Origin: Frigidibacter oleivorans
Lineage (GTDB): Bacteria; Pseudomonadota; Alphaproteobacteria; Rhodobacterales; Rhodobacteraceae
Assembly: GCF_003993775.1 (NCBI RefSeq)
Contig: NZ_RJRZ01000002.1
Span: forward strand, 186,001 to 250,000
DNA: 64,000 nt
Direction of reading: 5' to 3'
Made by a program: the position numbers and the translations under genes. Below the pieces are notes generated by a model that saw nothing but the letters and a program-made list of their open reading frames with translations, made no database searches and was not told the DNA's origin. How positions within the stretch are numbered: the first letter of the stretch is position 1; each line of letters starts with the position of its first letter. Below are positions 23,159 through 33,745 of this stretch, one piece after another.

Positions 23159-25993
23159 ATGCTGGGCATCGGAAGTCTCGCGCGGAAGGTCTTCGGCACC
23201 CCGAACGACCGGCTGGTCAAGTCCGTCCGCCCGCTGATCGGCAAGATCAACGCCCTGGAGCCGGACTTTCAGGCCCTGTCCGACGAGGGGCTGATCGCCA
23301 AGACCGCCGAGTTCCGCGACCGCGTCGCCAAGGGCGAAAGCCTCGACAGCCTGCTGCCCGAGGCCTTTGCCAATTGCCGCGAGGGCGCGCGCCGGGCGCT
23401 CGGCCTGCGGGCCTTCGACGTGCAGCTGATGGCGGGCATCTTCCTGCATCAGGGCAATATCGCCGAGATGAAGACTGGCGAGGGCAAGACACTGATGGCG
23501 ACCTTCCCCGTCTATCTGAACGCGCTGGCGGGCAAGGGCGTGCATGTCGTCACCGTCAACGACTACCTGGCGAAGCGCGACGCGGAATGGATGAGCAAGG
23601 TCTATGCGGCGCTCGGCCTGACCACCGGCGTCGTCTATCCCTTCCAGCCCGAGGCGGAAAAGCGCGCCGCCTATCGCGCCGACGTGACCTATGCCACGAA
23701 CAACGAGCTGGGCTTCGACTATCTGCGCGACAACATGAAGACCTCGGTCGAGGAGATGGCGCAGCGCGGGCATTTCTTCGCCATCGTCGACGAGGTGGAC
23801 TCGATCCTCGTGGACGAGGCGCGGACGCCGCTGATCATCTCGGGCCCCTCGCAGGACCGGTCGGAGCTGTATCGCACGCTGGACGCCTATATCCCCGAGC
23901 TGACGGACGAGCACTTCACGCTGGACGAAAAGGCCCGCAACGCCACCTATACCGAGGAAGGCAACGAATACCTCGAACAGCGGCTGCACGAGGCCGGTGT
24001 CCTGCCCGAGGGGCAGACGCTGTACGACCCGGAATCCACGACCATCGTCCACCACGTCACGCAGGCCCTGCGGGCGCACAAGCTGTTCCAGAAGGACCAG
24101 CACTATATCGTCCGCGACGGCGAGGTGGTGCTGATCGACGAATTCACCGGCCGGATGATGAAGGGCCGCCGCCTGTCCGACGGGCTGCATCAGGCCATCG
24201 AGGCCAAGGAAGGCGTGACCATCCAGCCGGAAAACGTGACGCTGGCCAGCGTCACCTTCCAGAACTACTTCCGGCTTTACGAAAAACTGGCCGGGATGAC
24301 CGGCACCGCGGCCACCGAGGCCGAGGAGTTCATGGAAATCTACAAGCTGGGCGTGGTCGAGGTGCCGACGAACCGGCCTATCGCCCGGGTGGACGAACAC
24401 GATCAGGTCTATCGCACCGCGCGCGAGAAATACGAGGCCATCGTCCGCGCCATCAAGGAGGCGAATGCCAAGGGCCAGCCCCTGCTGGTCGGCACCACCT
24501 CGATCGAGAAGTCCGAGATGCTGTCGGCCATGCTGTCCAAAGAGGGCATCCCGCATAACGTGCTGAACGCCCGCCAGCACGAACAGGAAGCCAAGATCGT
24601 CGCCGATGCCGGCAAGCTGGGCGCGGTGACTATCGCCACCAACATGGCGGGCCGCGGCACCGACATCCAGCTGGGCGGCAATGTCGAGATGAAGGTGATG
24701 GAGGCGCTTGCCGCCGATCCCGAGACGCATCCCGACGAGCTGCGCGCCCGGATCGAGGCGGAACATTCCGCCGAAAAGCAGCAGGTGCTGGACGCGGGCG
24801 GGCTCTATGTCCTCGCCACCGAGCGGCATGAAAGCCGCCGCATCGACAACCAGCTGCGCGGCCGGTCGGGCCGTCAGGGCGACCCGGGCCGGTCGTCCTT
24901 CTTCCTGTCGCTGGAAGACGACCTGATGCGGATCTTCGGGTCGGACCGGCTGGAAAAGGTGCTGTCGACGCTGGGGATGAAGGAAGGCGAGGCGATCATC
25001 CATCCTTGGGTGAACAAGTCGCTGGAACGCGCGCAGGCCAAGGTCGAGGGCCGCAACTTCGACATCCGCAAGCAGCTGCTGAAATTCGACGACGTGATGA
25101 ACGACCAGCGCAAGGCGATCTTCAGCCAGCGCCGCGAGATCATGGAAGCCGAGGATCTGTCGGACATCGTGCGCGACATGCGTCATCAGGTGATCGACGA
25201 TCTGGTGGACGGGCACATGCCGGCGCGCAGCTATTCCGACCAGTGGGATACCGAGGGCCTGACCGAGGCCTGCCGGCAGAAGCTGGCGCTGGACATGCCG
25301 CTGGCCGAATGGGCCGCCGAGGATGGCGTCGATCAGGAAACGATGCGCGAGCGCATCGCTGCCGAGACGGACCGTTTCATGGCCGACAAGGCCGAACGCT
25401 TTGGCCCCGAAACGATGCGCAACATCGAGAAGCAGATCCTGCTGCAGACCATCGACACCCGCTGGCGCGAACATCTGGTGACGCTGGAACATCTGCGGTC
25501 GGTCGTGGGCTTCCGGGGCTATGCGCAGCGCGACCCGCTGTCGGAATACAAGACCGAGGCGTTCCAGCTGTTCGAGACGCTGCTGGACGGGCTGCGCAGC
25601 GACGTGACGCAGAAGCTGGGCCAGATCCGGCCGCTGACCGAGGAAGAGCAGCAGGCGATGCTGCGCCAGTACATGGCGCAGCAGGGCGGGCGTGCCCCGG
25701 TCGCGGCCAAGGCCGATGCGGCCGAGGCGCCTGCCGAACCCGCAGCGGCGGAACCGGCGCCTGCGGAGCCCGCACCCGCCCCGGCCGCGCCGTCCCGCCC
25801 GGCCCAGCCTGCCGCCGAGCCGGCGGCTGCGGACACGCTTGAGGCGCTGAGGGCGCCGCTGCCGCCGGCGCCCGCGGCCCGGCCGGGCTTCGACGCGGCG
25901 GATCCCGCGACCTGGGGCAACCCGTCGCGCAACGATCCCTGCCCCTGCGGATCGGGCCTGAAGTTCAAGCACTGCCACGGCAAGCTGGGCTGA
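23159..25993 (+). CDS. secA: Preprotein translocase ATPase SecA
   Basis: Drives unfolded preproteins through SecYEG with ATP. The 944-residue product has the DEAD motor with MKTGEGKT near 101-108, [13 protein letters not shown] near 210, the preprotein cross-linking domain, [13 protein letters not shown] near 497, the helical wing and scaffold regions, an Ala/Pro/Glu-rich linker (about 845-915), and an intact C-terminal zinc module ([14 protein letters not shown]) for SecB and lipid binding. The ATG at 23159 has a CGGAGA site. Two hairpins follow the stop. Confidence 0.97.
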   Translation: MLGIGSLARKVFGTPNDRLVKSVRPLIGKINALEPDFQALSDEGLIAKTAEFRDRVAKGESLDSLLPEAFANCREGARRALGLRAFDVQLMAGIFLHQGNIAEMKTGEGKTLMATFPVYLNALAGKGVHVVTVNDYLAKRDAEWMSKVYAALGLTTGVVYPFQPEAEKRAAYRADVTYATNNELGFDYLRDNMKTSVEEMAQRGHFFAIVDEVDSILVDEARTPLIISGPSQDRSELYRTLDAYIPELTDEHFTLDEKARNATYTEEGNEYLEQRLHEAGVLPEGQTLYDPESTTIVHHVTQALRAHKLFQKDQHYIVRDGEVVLIDEFTGRMMKGRRLSDGLHQAIEAKEGVTIQPENVTLASVTFQNYFRLYEKLAGMTGTAATEAEEFMEIYKLGVVEVPTNRPIARVDEHDQVYRTAREKYEAIVRAIKEANAKGQPLLVGTTSIEKSEMLSAMLSKEGIPHNVLNARQHEQEAKIVADAGKLGAVTIATNMAGRGTDIQLGGNVEMKVMEALAADPETHPDELRARIEAEHSAEKQQVLDAGGLYVLATERHESRRIDNQLRGRSGRQGDPGRSSFFLSLEDDLMRIFGSDRLEKVLSTLGMKEGEAIIHPWVNKSLERAQAKVEGRNFDIRKQLLKFDDVMNDQRKAIFSQRREIMEAEDLSDIVRDMRHQVIDDLVDGHMPARSYSDQWDTEGLTEACRQKLALDMPLAEWAAEDGVDQETMRERIAAETDRFMADKAERFGPETMRNIEKQILLQTIDTRWREHLVTLEHLRSVVGFRGYAQRDPLSEYKTEAFQLFETLLDGLRSDVTQKLGQIRPLTEEEQQAMLRQYMAQQGGRAPVAAKADAAEAPAEPAAAEPAPAEPAPAPAAPSRPAQPAAEPAAADTLEALRAPLPPAPAARPGFDAADPATWGNPSRNDPCPCGSGLKFKHCHGKLG

Positions 25994-26000
25994 GACCCCC

Positions 26001-26085
26001 CGCCGGGCGGCGCCCGGCGCCGTTTGCGACAGTTCCGTTTCCCTAGGGGTGACAAAGGGGCCGCATCGGGGCGAATGCCCCGTTT
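26001..26085 (+). terminator. Two hairpins after secA, the second terminator-like
   Basis: CGCCGGGC/GCCCGGCG (26001-26019, loop GGC) is followed by CCGTTT; CGGGGC/GCCCCG (26067-26082, loop GAAT) is followed by TTT. The T-tracts are short, so termination may be partial. Confidence 0.5.
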
Positions 26086-26151
26086 GCGCCCCGTCTTCGC
26101 CATGTTCAAACGTTAACGATTTCCTCAAGACGGGGAATCGGTGCGTTTGTC

Positions 26152-27081
26152 ATGGCTGTAACACGACTGAACGGTCTTGCGCTGGCGGCAGCCGTCATCA
26201 CGGCGGCGGCGAGCGGGCATCTGGTGCAGCAGCGGTCGCAAAAGGGCCAGCAGGTCGAGGTTGCGGCGATCACCCCCACCTCCATCGTCCCCGTCGCGGC
26301 GACCCTCGTCGCCGGGATGGCCGAGCCGGACCTCGCCCCCGGGACGCTGGCCTTGCCGCCGCTGCACTTCCTGCCCGACGATCCGCCGCTGCCCGCCCTG
26401 CCGGACAGCGCCGCCGCCTGCACCCCCGGTCTCGATGTCGCGGCGGTTCCCGGGGCGCTGATCGCGCTGAGGGTCAGCGACCGCTGCCGCCCCGGCGCGC
26501 GGATCGAGCTGACGCAGCCGGGCCTGCGCGTCACCCAGGTGCTGTCGGCCGAGGGGCTGTGGCAGGGGGAGCTGCCGGCCCTGACGCCCGACGTGGCGCT
26601 GTCGGTGCGCTTTGTCGAGGGCGACGAACTGCTGGCCCGTGTCGCGGTGCCGGATTTCACCACCACCCGCCGGGTGACGCTGGCCTGGCAGGGCGACCTG
26701 CCGCTGGAACTGGGCGCGCATGTCGCCGGGGCGGTGCCGGGGCAGCCCGGCCATGTCTCGGCAAGCCGGCCCGTCGATGCCATCGGCCGGCTGATGCGGC
26801 TTGGCGATTCCTCGGCTCCCATGCCGGCGCTGGCACAAGTCTTCACCGCCGCGGCGGATGCCGGCGTGATCGGGCTGGAACTGGTCGCCGCGGTCACTGC
26901 CGCCAGCTGCGGGCGCGAGATCCGGGCGGATCTGCTGCGCGACGGCACGATGCAGCAGATCGCGCTCGCGATGCCGGAGTGCGGCGATATGGTCGCGGAT
27001 GCGGGCGAGTTCGTGTTGCTGCCGCTGCCGGGCCTGCCGGCCGCCGGGGCCGCACAACTGGCGCTGGCGGGCGACCGCTAG
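26152..27081 (+). CDS. Hypothetical exported protein downstream of secA
   Basis: A 309-residue protein. It starts with a hydrophobic segment (LNGLALAAAVITAAASG) that fits a signal peptide or membrane anchor, followed by a Pro/Ala-rich stretch and a beta-rich body (repeated short hydrophobic strands, GARIELTQPGLRV, VALSVRFVEG). Two Cys pairs with spacing are seen (CTPG...CRPG and SCGRE...PECGD), which could form disulfides in the periplasm. I recall that relatives next to secA in Rhodobacterales are sometimes labelled translocase by position only. No catalytic motif is visible. Its TAG stop is shared on the opposite strand with the sigma-factor stop (CTAG). Confidence 0.75.
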   Translation: MAVTRLNGLALAAAVITAAASGHLVQQRSQKGQQVEVAAITPTSIVPVAATLVAGMAEPDLAPGTLALPPLHFLPDDPPLPALPDSAAACTPGLDVAAVPGALIALRVSDRCRPGARIELTQPGLRVTQVLSAEGLWQGELPALTPDVALSVRFVEGDELLARVAVPDFTTTRRVTLAWQGDLPLELGAHVAGAVPGQPGHVSASRPVDAIGRLMRLGDSSAPMPALAQVFTAAADAGVIGLELVAAVTAASCGREIRADLLRDGTMQQIALAMPECGDMVADAGEFVLLPLPGLPAAGAAQLALAGDR

Positions 27082-27581
27082 ACCTGCTGGTCGCCCAGAT
27101 CGGCCATCACCATCTGCCGGGCGCGGTTGACGCGGCTTTTCACCGTGCCGACCGCCACACCGCAGATCGCGGCCGCGGATTCATAGCTTTCGCCCAGCAT
27201 CACCACGAGGATCAGCATTTCCCGGTAATGTTCCGGCAGCCGGCCCACGACCTCCATCAGCTCCTTGCCGCGCAGCGTCCATTCCTGCGTCGGCGCCACC
27301 GGCTGCGGGATCGAGGCGGCGTCGATGACGCCCGGCGCTTCCCGCCGCGACCGCTTGGCGCGTGAATAGAAGGCGTTGCGCATGATGGTGAACAGCCAGG
27401 CGCGCAGGCGGGTGCCGGGTTCGAACTTGTCGAGGTTCGACAGCGCCTTCAGCAGGGTTTCCTGCACCAGATCGTCCATCTCGATCGGGTCGCGCGTCAG
27501 TGTCCAGGCAAAGGCGCGCAGGGCCGGAATCAGCGCGACGACATCATCGGTAATCCGCGTCGTCGTCTCGTCATCCCGCAT
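27078..27581 (-). CDS. ECF RNA polymerase sigma factor, EcfG (ECF15)-like
   Basis: A 167-residue alternative sigma factor with region 2 (about 20-90: LRAFAWTLTRDPIEMDDLVQ, then RLRAWLFTIMRNAFYS) and region 4 (about 110-160: LPEHYREMLILVVMLGESYE, AAICGVAVGTVKSRVNRAR). The sequence pattern is that of EcfG, the general stress sigma of alphaproteobacteria, which is normally held by NepR and released by PhyR. Neither nepR nor phyR is adjacent. A perfect EcfG consensus promoter lies about 55 bp upstream, which suggests autoregulation. Ribosome site GGAGG. Tail-to-tail 4-bp overlap with the hypothetical gene. Confidence 0.88.
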   Translation of the reverse strand: MRDDETTTRITDDVVALIPALRAFAWTLTRDPIEMDDLVQETLLKALSNLDKFEPGTRLRAWLFTIMRNAFYSRAKRSRREAPGVIDAASIPQPVAPTQEWTLRGKELMEVVGRLPEHYREMLILVVMLGESYESAAAICGVAVGTVKSRVNRARQMVMADLGDQQV

Positions 27582-27638
27582 CCCCGGCCTCCACGACTGA
27601 TGACGACAGGCGCTGGGCCTGCCGTTGACTCGAACGTG

Positions 27639-27663
27639 AACGCATGGATTTTGAACCGGTTCC
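27639..27663 (-). promoter_or_regulatory. Consensus EcfG-type promoter of the ECF sigma gene
   Basis: On the minus strand GGAAC (27663-27659), a 16-bp spacer, then CGTT (27642-27639). This is an exact match to GGAAC-N16/17-CGTT, known for EcfG sigma factors. RNA would start near 27632, about 50 nt ahead of the ATG at 27581. Confidence 0.7.
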
Positions 27664-27713
27664 GCCCGGCGCCCGTAATGCAGGACTCGGAATGCTGCAC
27701 GGCGGCCGGACCC

Positions 27714-28475
27714 TTAGAGGTAACCTTCGGAACGAAAACTGATCTCGCGGCTGCGGCCGATGATCAGGTGATCGTGCAGCGTAATGCCCATCACCGCCCC
27801 CGCGTCGCGGATGCGTTCGGTCATCTCGATATCCTGCGGCGAGGGGCTGGGATCGCCGCTGGGATGGTTGTGCACGAGGATCAGCGCCGAGGCGTTCAGT
27901 TCCAGCGCCCGGCGGATCACCTCGCGCGGGTAGATCGGCACATGGTCCACCGTGCCCTGCGCCTGCGCCTCGTCCGCGATCAGCATGTTCTTGCGGTCGA
28001 GATACAGCACGCGCACCTGTTCGGTGTCCCGATGCGCCATCGCCGTGTGGCAATAGTCGATCAGCGCCGCCCAGGAGGACAGCACATGCCGGTTCAGCAC
28101 GCGGGCGCGGGCCATTCGCTGCGCTACCGCCTCCACCACCTTCAGGGTCTGCACCACGGCCTCGCCCGCGCCCTGCACCTCGCTCAGGCGGGCGGGCGGG
28201 GCGGTGACGACGGCATTGACGTCGCCGAAGCGGTCCAGCAGGCGGCGGGCGAGCGGCTTCACGTCCTGCCGGGGGATGGCGAGGAACAGCACCAGTTCCA
28301 GCAGTTCGTAATCGGGCACCGCCGCAGCGCCGCCCTCCATCAGCCGCTGTCGCAACCGGCGGCGATGATCGCGGATATAGCTGGGCAGACGGTCCGGCAG
28401 CGGCGCCGCCACGGCCTCGTCCGGGTCGAGGTCGAACATCGTCTGGAAATCGTGCAGGGCGGACGGGCGGGACAT
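27714..28475 (-). CDS. radC: RadC family JAB-domain protein
   Basis: A 253-residue RadC/MPN protein. The N-terminal helix-hairpin-helix part (about 30-120) is followed by the JAB metal-binding motif HNHPSGDPSPSPQD near 207-220, with the upstream Glu in place. Despite its old name the role in DNA repair is doubtful, and metalloprotease- or nuclease-like activity has been proposed for the family. It ends 51 bp before the promoter of the ECF sigma gene. Upstream it is separated from dnaJ by a highly structured 170-bp palindrome cluster. Confidence 0.9.
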   Translation of the reverse strand: MSRPSALHDFQTMFDLDPDEAVAAPLPDRLPSYIRDHRRRLRQRLMEGGAAAVPDYELLELVLFLAIPRQDVKPLARRLLDRFGDVNAVVTAPPARLSEVQGAGEAVVQTLKVVEAVAQRMARARVLNRHVLSSWAALIDYCHTAMAHRDTEQVRVLYLDRKNMLIADEAQAQGTVDHVPIYPREVIRRALELNASALILVHNHPSGDPSPSPQDIEMTERIRDAGAVMGITLHDHLIIGRSREISFRSEGYL

Positions 28476-28528
28476 GGCGCCAGACTGCCCGGCGAGAGTT
28501 TCGGGAAGGTTAACGCGGGCCGTGGCCC

Positions 28529-28695
28529 TTGACCGGCCGTGTCAGACTTTCCTCCAGCCTTCGGCGTGGCTTCGCGCGTTCGGCGGGGAAACGCTCCACC
28601 GGAGCGTCTCCCTATCCGGTCAATCCGGGGCACGGACAGGGCCGTGCCCGTGAAACCGGACGGACTTCCACTGGAAGTCCGCGCATTCCGGTTTC
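28529..28695. repeat. Cluster of nested palindromes between dnaJ and radC
   Basis: At least five perfect or near-perfect inverted repeats fill this gap: TTGACCGG/CCGGTCAA (28529-28536 with 28616-28623); GGGAAACGCTCC/GGAGCGTCTCCC (28586-28612, one mismatch); GGGCACGG/CCGTGCCC (28628-28649); an outer GAAACCGGA/TCCGGTTTC (28652-28660 with 28687-28695) enclosing CGGACTTCCA/TGGAAGTCCG (28661-28681). The outer arm reaches into the dnaJ stop codon. It may be a REP-like element, a structured 3' end of the dnaKJ mRNA, or a small RNA. No open frame with support is present. Confidence 0.7.
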
Positions 28696-29848
28696 ACCCC
28701 TTCATGCCGTCCCAGAAGGTCTTCACCTTCGAGAAGAAGCTGTTGCTTTCCGGGTTGTTGTCCTCGGACAGCTTCTCGAATTCGCGCAGCAGGTCCTTCT
28801 GCCGGCTGGTCAGGTTGACCGGCGTTTCGACCGCCAGCTCGATCAGCATGTCGCCGCTGCCGCCGCCGCGCAGGGCCGGCATCCCCTTGCCGCGCAGCCG
28901 CATCTGCCGGCCGGTCTGGCTGCCGGCGGGGATCTTCACCCGGCTGCGGCCGCCGTCGATCGTCGGCACCTCGACCTCGCCGCCGAGCGCGGCGGTGGTA
29001 ATCCCGACCGGCACCCGGCAGTAGAGGTTCACGCCCTCGCGCTGGAACAGCGGATGCTCCCGCACCTCGAGGAAGATGTAGAGGTCGCCCGACGGACCGC
29101 CGCGCAGGCCCGCCTCGCCCTCGCCGGCCAGACGGATGCGGGTGCCGGTTTCCACCCCGGGCGGGATGTTGACGGACAGCTGCCGTTCCTTTTCGACCCG
29201 ACCGGCGCCGTGGCAGACCTTGCAGGGGTTCTTGATCGTCTGGCCGAGGCCGCCGCAGGTGGGGCAGGTGCGTTCGACGGTGAAAAAGCCCTGCTGCGCC
29301 CGGACCTTGCCCATGCCCGAACAGGTGGGGCAGACGGTGGGTTCGGCTCCGCCCTCGGCCCCGGTGCCGGAACAGGCGCCGCAGGCGACCGAGGTCGGCA
29401 CCGAGATGGTCTTCTGCGACCCGAGGAAGGCCTCTTCCAGCGTGACGCGCATGTTGTAGCGCAGGTCCGACCCGCGCTGCGCCCGCTGCCGGCCGCCCGG
29501 GGCGCCGCCGCGCCCGCCCATGAAATCGCCGAACAGATCCTCGAACACGTCCGAGAAGGCGCTGGCGAAATCGCCCTGCCCGCCAGCCCCCGGCCCGCCG
29601 CCCCGCGGCCCGCCCATTCCGCCGTCGAAGGCGGCATGGCCGAAGCGGTCATAGGCGGCCTTGCGGGTGTCGTCCTTCAGGACATCATAGGCCTCGTTCA
29701 CCTCCTTGAACCGCGACTCCGCCTCGGGATTGTCCTGGTTGCGGTCGGGATGGAGTTCCTTGGCCTTCTGCCGGTAGGCCTTCTTGATCTCGTCGGGCGA
29801 AGCGCCACGGGACAGGCCCAGCACTTCGTAAAAATCCCTCTTAGCCAT
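28694..29848 (-). CDS. dnaJ: Chaperone DnaJ (Hsp40)
   Basis: Co-chaperone that delivers unfolded proteins to DnaK and triggers its ATPase. The 384-residue product has the J domain with the HPD motif (ELHPDRNQ near 32-39), the Gly/Phe-rich linker ([15 protein letters not shown]), four zinc-finger repeats CxxCxGxG (from about residue 150), and the C-terminal substrate domains. All are intact. It follows dnaK by 74 bp with a hairpin in the gap and is probably transcribed from the dnaK heat-shock promoter. Confidence 0.97.
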   Translation of the reverse strand: MAKRDFYEVLGLSRGASPDEIKKAYRQKAKELHPDRNQDNPEAESRFKEVNEAYDVLKDDTRKAAYDRFGHAAFDGGMGGPRGGGPGAGGQGDFASAFSDVFEDLFGDFMGGRGGAPGGRQRAQRGSDLRYNMRVTLEEAFLGSQKTISVPTSVACGACSGTGAEGGAEPTVCPTCSGMGKVRAQQGFFTVERTCPTCGGLGQTIKNPCKVCHGAGRVEKERQLSVNIPPGVETGTRIRLAGEGEAGLRGGPSGDLYIFLEVREHPLFQREGVNLYCRVPVGITTAALGGEVEVPTIDGGRSRVKIPAGSQTGRQMRLRGKGMPALRGGGSGDMLIELAVETPVNLTSRQKDLLREFEKLSEDNNPESNSFFSKVKTFWDGMKG

Positions 29849-29870
29849 CTTGCACCCCTATCCGGAACGC

Positions 29871-29904
29871 GCATGACCGGCCCGCGGGCGCGGACCGGTC
29901 ATGC
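29871..29904 (-). repeat. Intergenic hairpin between dnaK and dnaJ
   Basis: A perfect 10-bp stem GCATGACCGG/CCGGTCATGC with a 14-nt GC-rich loop, in the 74-bp gap. There is no T-tract, so it is more likely an RNA-processing or stability element giving different DnaK and DnaJ levels than a full terminator. Confidence 0.65.
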
Positions 29905-29922
29905 CTGTTCCTCGCCGCGCGA

Positions 29923-31833
<1,911 letters not shown>

Positions 31834-31939
31834 GATATGTACCTCTTCTTGCGGCGATGTTGTGGATGACAGGCCCGAGCGCGGCCCCTGCCTTCCGATC
31901 CCAAATTCGTGTCCGGGCATGCCCCCGGGTTCTGGCGAC

Positions 31940-31968
31940 ATATAAGGAGGGGCAATTTCTGCTGCAAG
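31940..31968 (-). promoter_or_regulatory. Heat-shock (RpoH-type) promoter of dnaK
   Basis: On the minus strand CTTGCAG (31968-31962), a 15-bp spacer, then CTTATAT (31946-31940). It fits the alphaproteobacterial RpoH pattern CTTG-N17/18-CYTATNT. The start of RNA would be near 31932, about 100 nt ahead of the dnaK ATG. Confidence 0.65.
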
Positions 31969-32137
31969 CGCCGCACCCCGGCGAAACGCAGAGAATTGCC
32001 GCAGATGCGACCGCCCGGCGTGCCGGTTCCGCAGGCTTGATCGCGGCCCCGCCGGATGCTAGCGCGAGGGCGTCCGAGGCAGCGGCGCGGCAGGGTCCGA
32101 AGGCGCAACCCAAGGCCTTGCCAGAGGAGATGCCCCC

Positions 32138-33124
32138 ATGGATGCCCCCGTGCCGCGACCGACCCCGTCCCGTCCCGCGTCCCCGCAACCCGCCCTCGGC
32201 CGCCGCGCGCTGATCGGGTCGGCCCTCGCGGCGGCGGCGATGCCCGCGCTGCTGCCCCGTGCGCTGCGGGCGCAGCCGGCGCGGGGCAACGACGCGCCGG
32301 CGGAACGGATCGACGACCCCCGCGCCATCGCCTTCGATCTGGGCCCGGCCGAGGCGCCGTGGCGCATCTTCGTCGGGCTGCCGGCGGTCGCCGCGCCGGC
32401 CGGCGGCCATTCGCTGCTGCTGGCGGTGGACGGGAACGCGACCTTCCCGCTGCTGTGGCATGCGCGCGAGCGGCTGGCCCCCGACGCGCCCGTCCTGATC
32501 GCCGGCATCGGCTATCCGACCGACCAGCGTTTCGACCTGGAACGGCGGTTCCTCGACCTGACACCGGCGACGGCGGCGGACTATCTGGGCCGCCGGCAGG
32601 GCACCCCCACCGGCGGGCGCGACGCCTTGCTGGCGATGATCGAGGACCGGCTGCTGCCCCGGCTGGCGGCGGATCACGGGATCGACCCCGCCGCCCGCAG
32701 CTTCTATGGCCATTCGCTGGGCGGGCTGTTCGCGCTGCATGTGCTGTTCCGCCGTCCGGCGCTGTTCGGCGCGATCGCGGCGGCGGACCCCTCGCTGTGG
32801 TGGAACGGCGGGTCGGTGCTGCAGGAAGAGGCGGCGTTCCGCACCGGGGTGGCGGCGGCGGGCGGGAGCTTTGCGCGGCCGCTGCAGCTGCTGGTGCAGA
32901 ACTCGGGCCAGCGCCCGCCCCGCGCCGATGGCCAGCCCGATCCGCGCGGAGAGGGACAGCTTGAAGCGCGCGAGATGGCGGCACGGCTGGCGGGCATCGG
33001 CGGGCTGTCGGTGCGCTATCGCCGCCTTGCCGAAACCAGCCACGGGTCGCTGATCGCGCCCAGCCTCGCCGATGCGCTGGCGCTGCATCTGGGTCGGCCG
33101 CTGCCGGACAGCGAGGCGCTGTGA
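32138..33124 (+). CDS. Tat-exported alpha/beta hydrolase, siderophore-esterase-like (IroE/Fes type)
   Basis: A 328-residue serine hydrolase of the esterase D/Fes group. The start has an AGAGGAGA site. A twin-arginine signal is present (GRRALIGSALAAAAMPALL, R22-R23). The nucleophile is S193 in FYGHSLGGLFAL, and a likely catalytic His lies in ETSHGSL near the end. The pattern around LLLAVDGNATFP and GIGYPTD fits periplasmic IroE-like enzymes that cut triscatecholate siderophores. No siderophore synthesis or uptake gene lies nearby, so the true ester is uncertain. Its stop overlaps the alkB start (GTGA). Confidence 0.82.
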   Translation: MDAPVPRPTPSRPASPQPALGRRALIGSALAAAAMPALLPRALRAQPARGNDAPAERIDDPRAIAFDLGPAEAPWRIFVGLPAVAAPAGGHSLLLAVDGNATFPLLWHARERLAPDAPVLIAGIGYPTDQRFDLERRFLDLTPATAADYLGRRQGTPTGGRDALLAMIEDRLLPRLAADHGIDPAARSFYGHSLGGLFALHVLFRRPALFGAIAAADPSLWWNGGSVLQEEAAFRTGVAAAGGSFARPLQLLVQNSGQRPPRADGQPDPRGEGQLEAREMAARLAGIGGLSVRYRRLAETSHGSLIAPSLADALALHLGRPLPDSEAL

Positions 33125-33744
33125 CAGGCCCCGCGCCCCTCGCACCCGATGCGGTGATCCGGGGCGCGGCGCTCTATTCCGGGCTGCTCGACCGGCCCGC
33201 GCAGGAGGCGCTGCTGGCCGACCTGCGCGGCGTCGTCGCGGCGGCGCCGCTGTTTTCGCCCGTCACCCGCTGGGGCAAGCCGATGAGCGTGCGCATGACC
33301 TCGGCCGGGCGCTATGGCTGGGTGTCGGACCGGCGCGGCTATCGCTATGACCGGCAGCACCCCTCGGGGGTGGACTGGCCGCCGATCCCGGACCGGGTGC
33401 TGGACCTGTGGCACCGGGTCACGGGGCTGGCGCGAGAGCCGGACTGCTGCCTGGTCAACTTCTACGAAGGCACCGCGCGGATGGGGCTGCATCAGGACCG
33501 GGACGAGGCGGATTTCAGCTGGCCGGTGCTGTCGGTCAGCCTGGGCGACGACGCGCTGTTCCGCATCGGCAATCTCGACCGCGGCGGCCCGACCGAAAGC
33601 CTGTGGCTGCGATCCGGCGACGTGCTGGTGCTGGGGGGCGCCGCCCGGCTGCTGCATCACGGCGTCGACCGGGTGGCGGCCGGCACCTCGACCCTGCTGC
33701 CGAAGGGCGGGCGCATCAACCTGACGCTGCGGGTGGTGGACTGA
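33121..33744 (+). CDS. alkB: AlkB-type 2-oxoglutarate/Fe(II) dioxygenase
   Basis: Repairs alkylated bases (1-methyladenine, 3-methylcytosine) by oxidative demethylation. The iron ligands H124, D126 (MGLHQDRDE) and H180 (LLHHGVDR) and the 2-oxoglutarate-binding RINLTLR (R198, R204) are all present in 207 residues. The GTG start overlaps the upstream esterase stop by 4 bp, so translation is coupled, an unexpected pairing of a periplasmic esterase and a DNA repair enzyme. It converges with the polysaccharide permease gene, leaving one base between the stops. Confidence 0.94.
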   Translation: MTGPAPLAPDAVIRGAALYSGLLDRPAQEALLADLRGVVAAAPLFSPVTRWGKPMSVRMTSAGRYGWVSDRRGYRYDRQHPSGVDWPPIPDRVLDLWHRVTGLAREPDCCLVNFYEGTARMGLHQDRDEADFSWPVLSVSLGDDALFRIGNLDRGGPTESLWLRSGDVLVLGGAARLLHHGVDRVAAGTSTLLPKGGRINLTLRVVD

Positions 33745-33745
33745 G

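Noticed and set aside
22985-23160. Earlier start of the parvulin gene and antisense start of secA-region frames
   Set aside because: The extension overlaps a near-consensus secA promoter and lacks a signal peptide at its N-terminus, while the start at 22972 gives one directly.
23033-26128. A 1031-codon open frame antisense to secA
   Set aside because: In DNA this rich in G and C, the opposite strand of a real gene often stays open. The translation is low-complexity (His, Gln, Arg, Leu) and secA on the plus strand is unmistakable.
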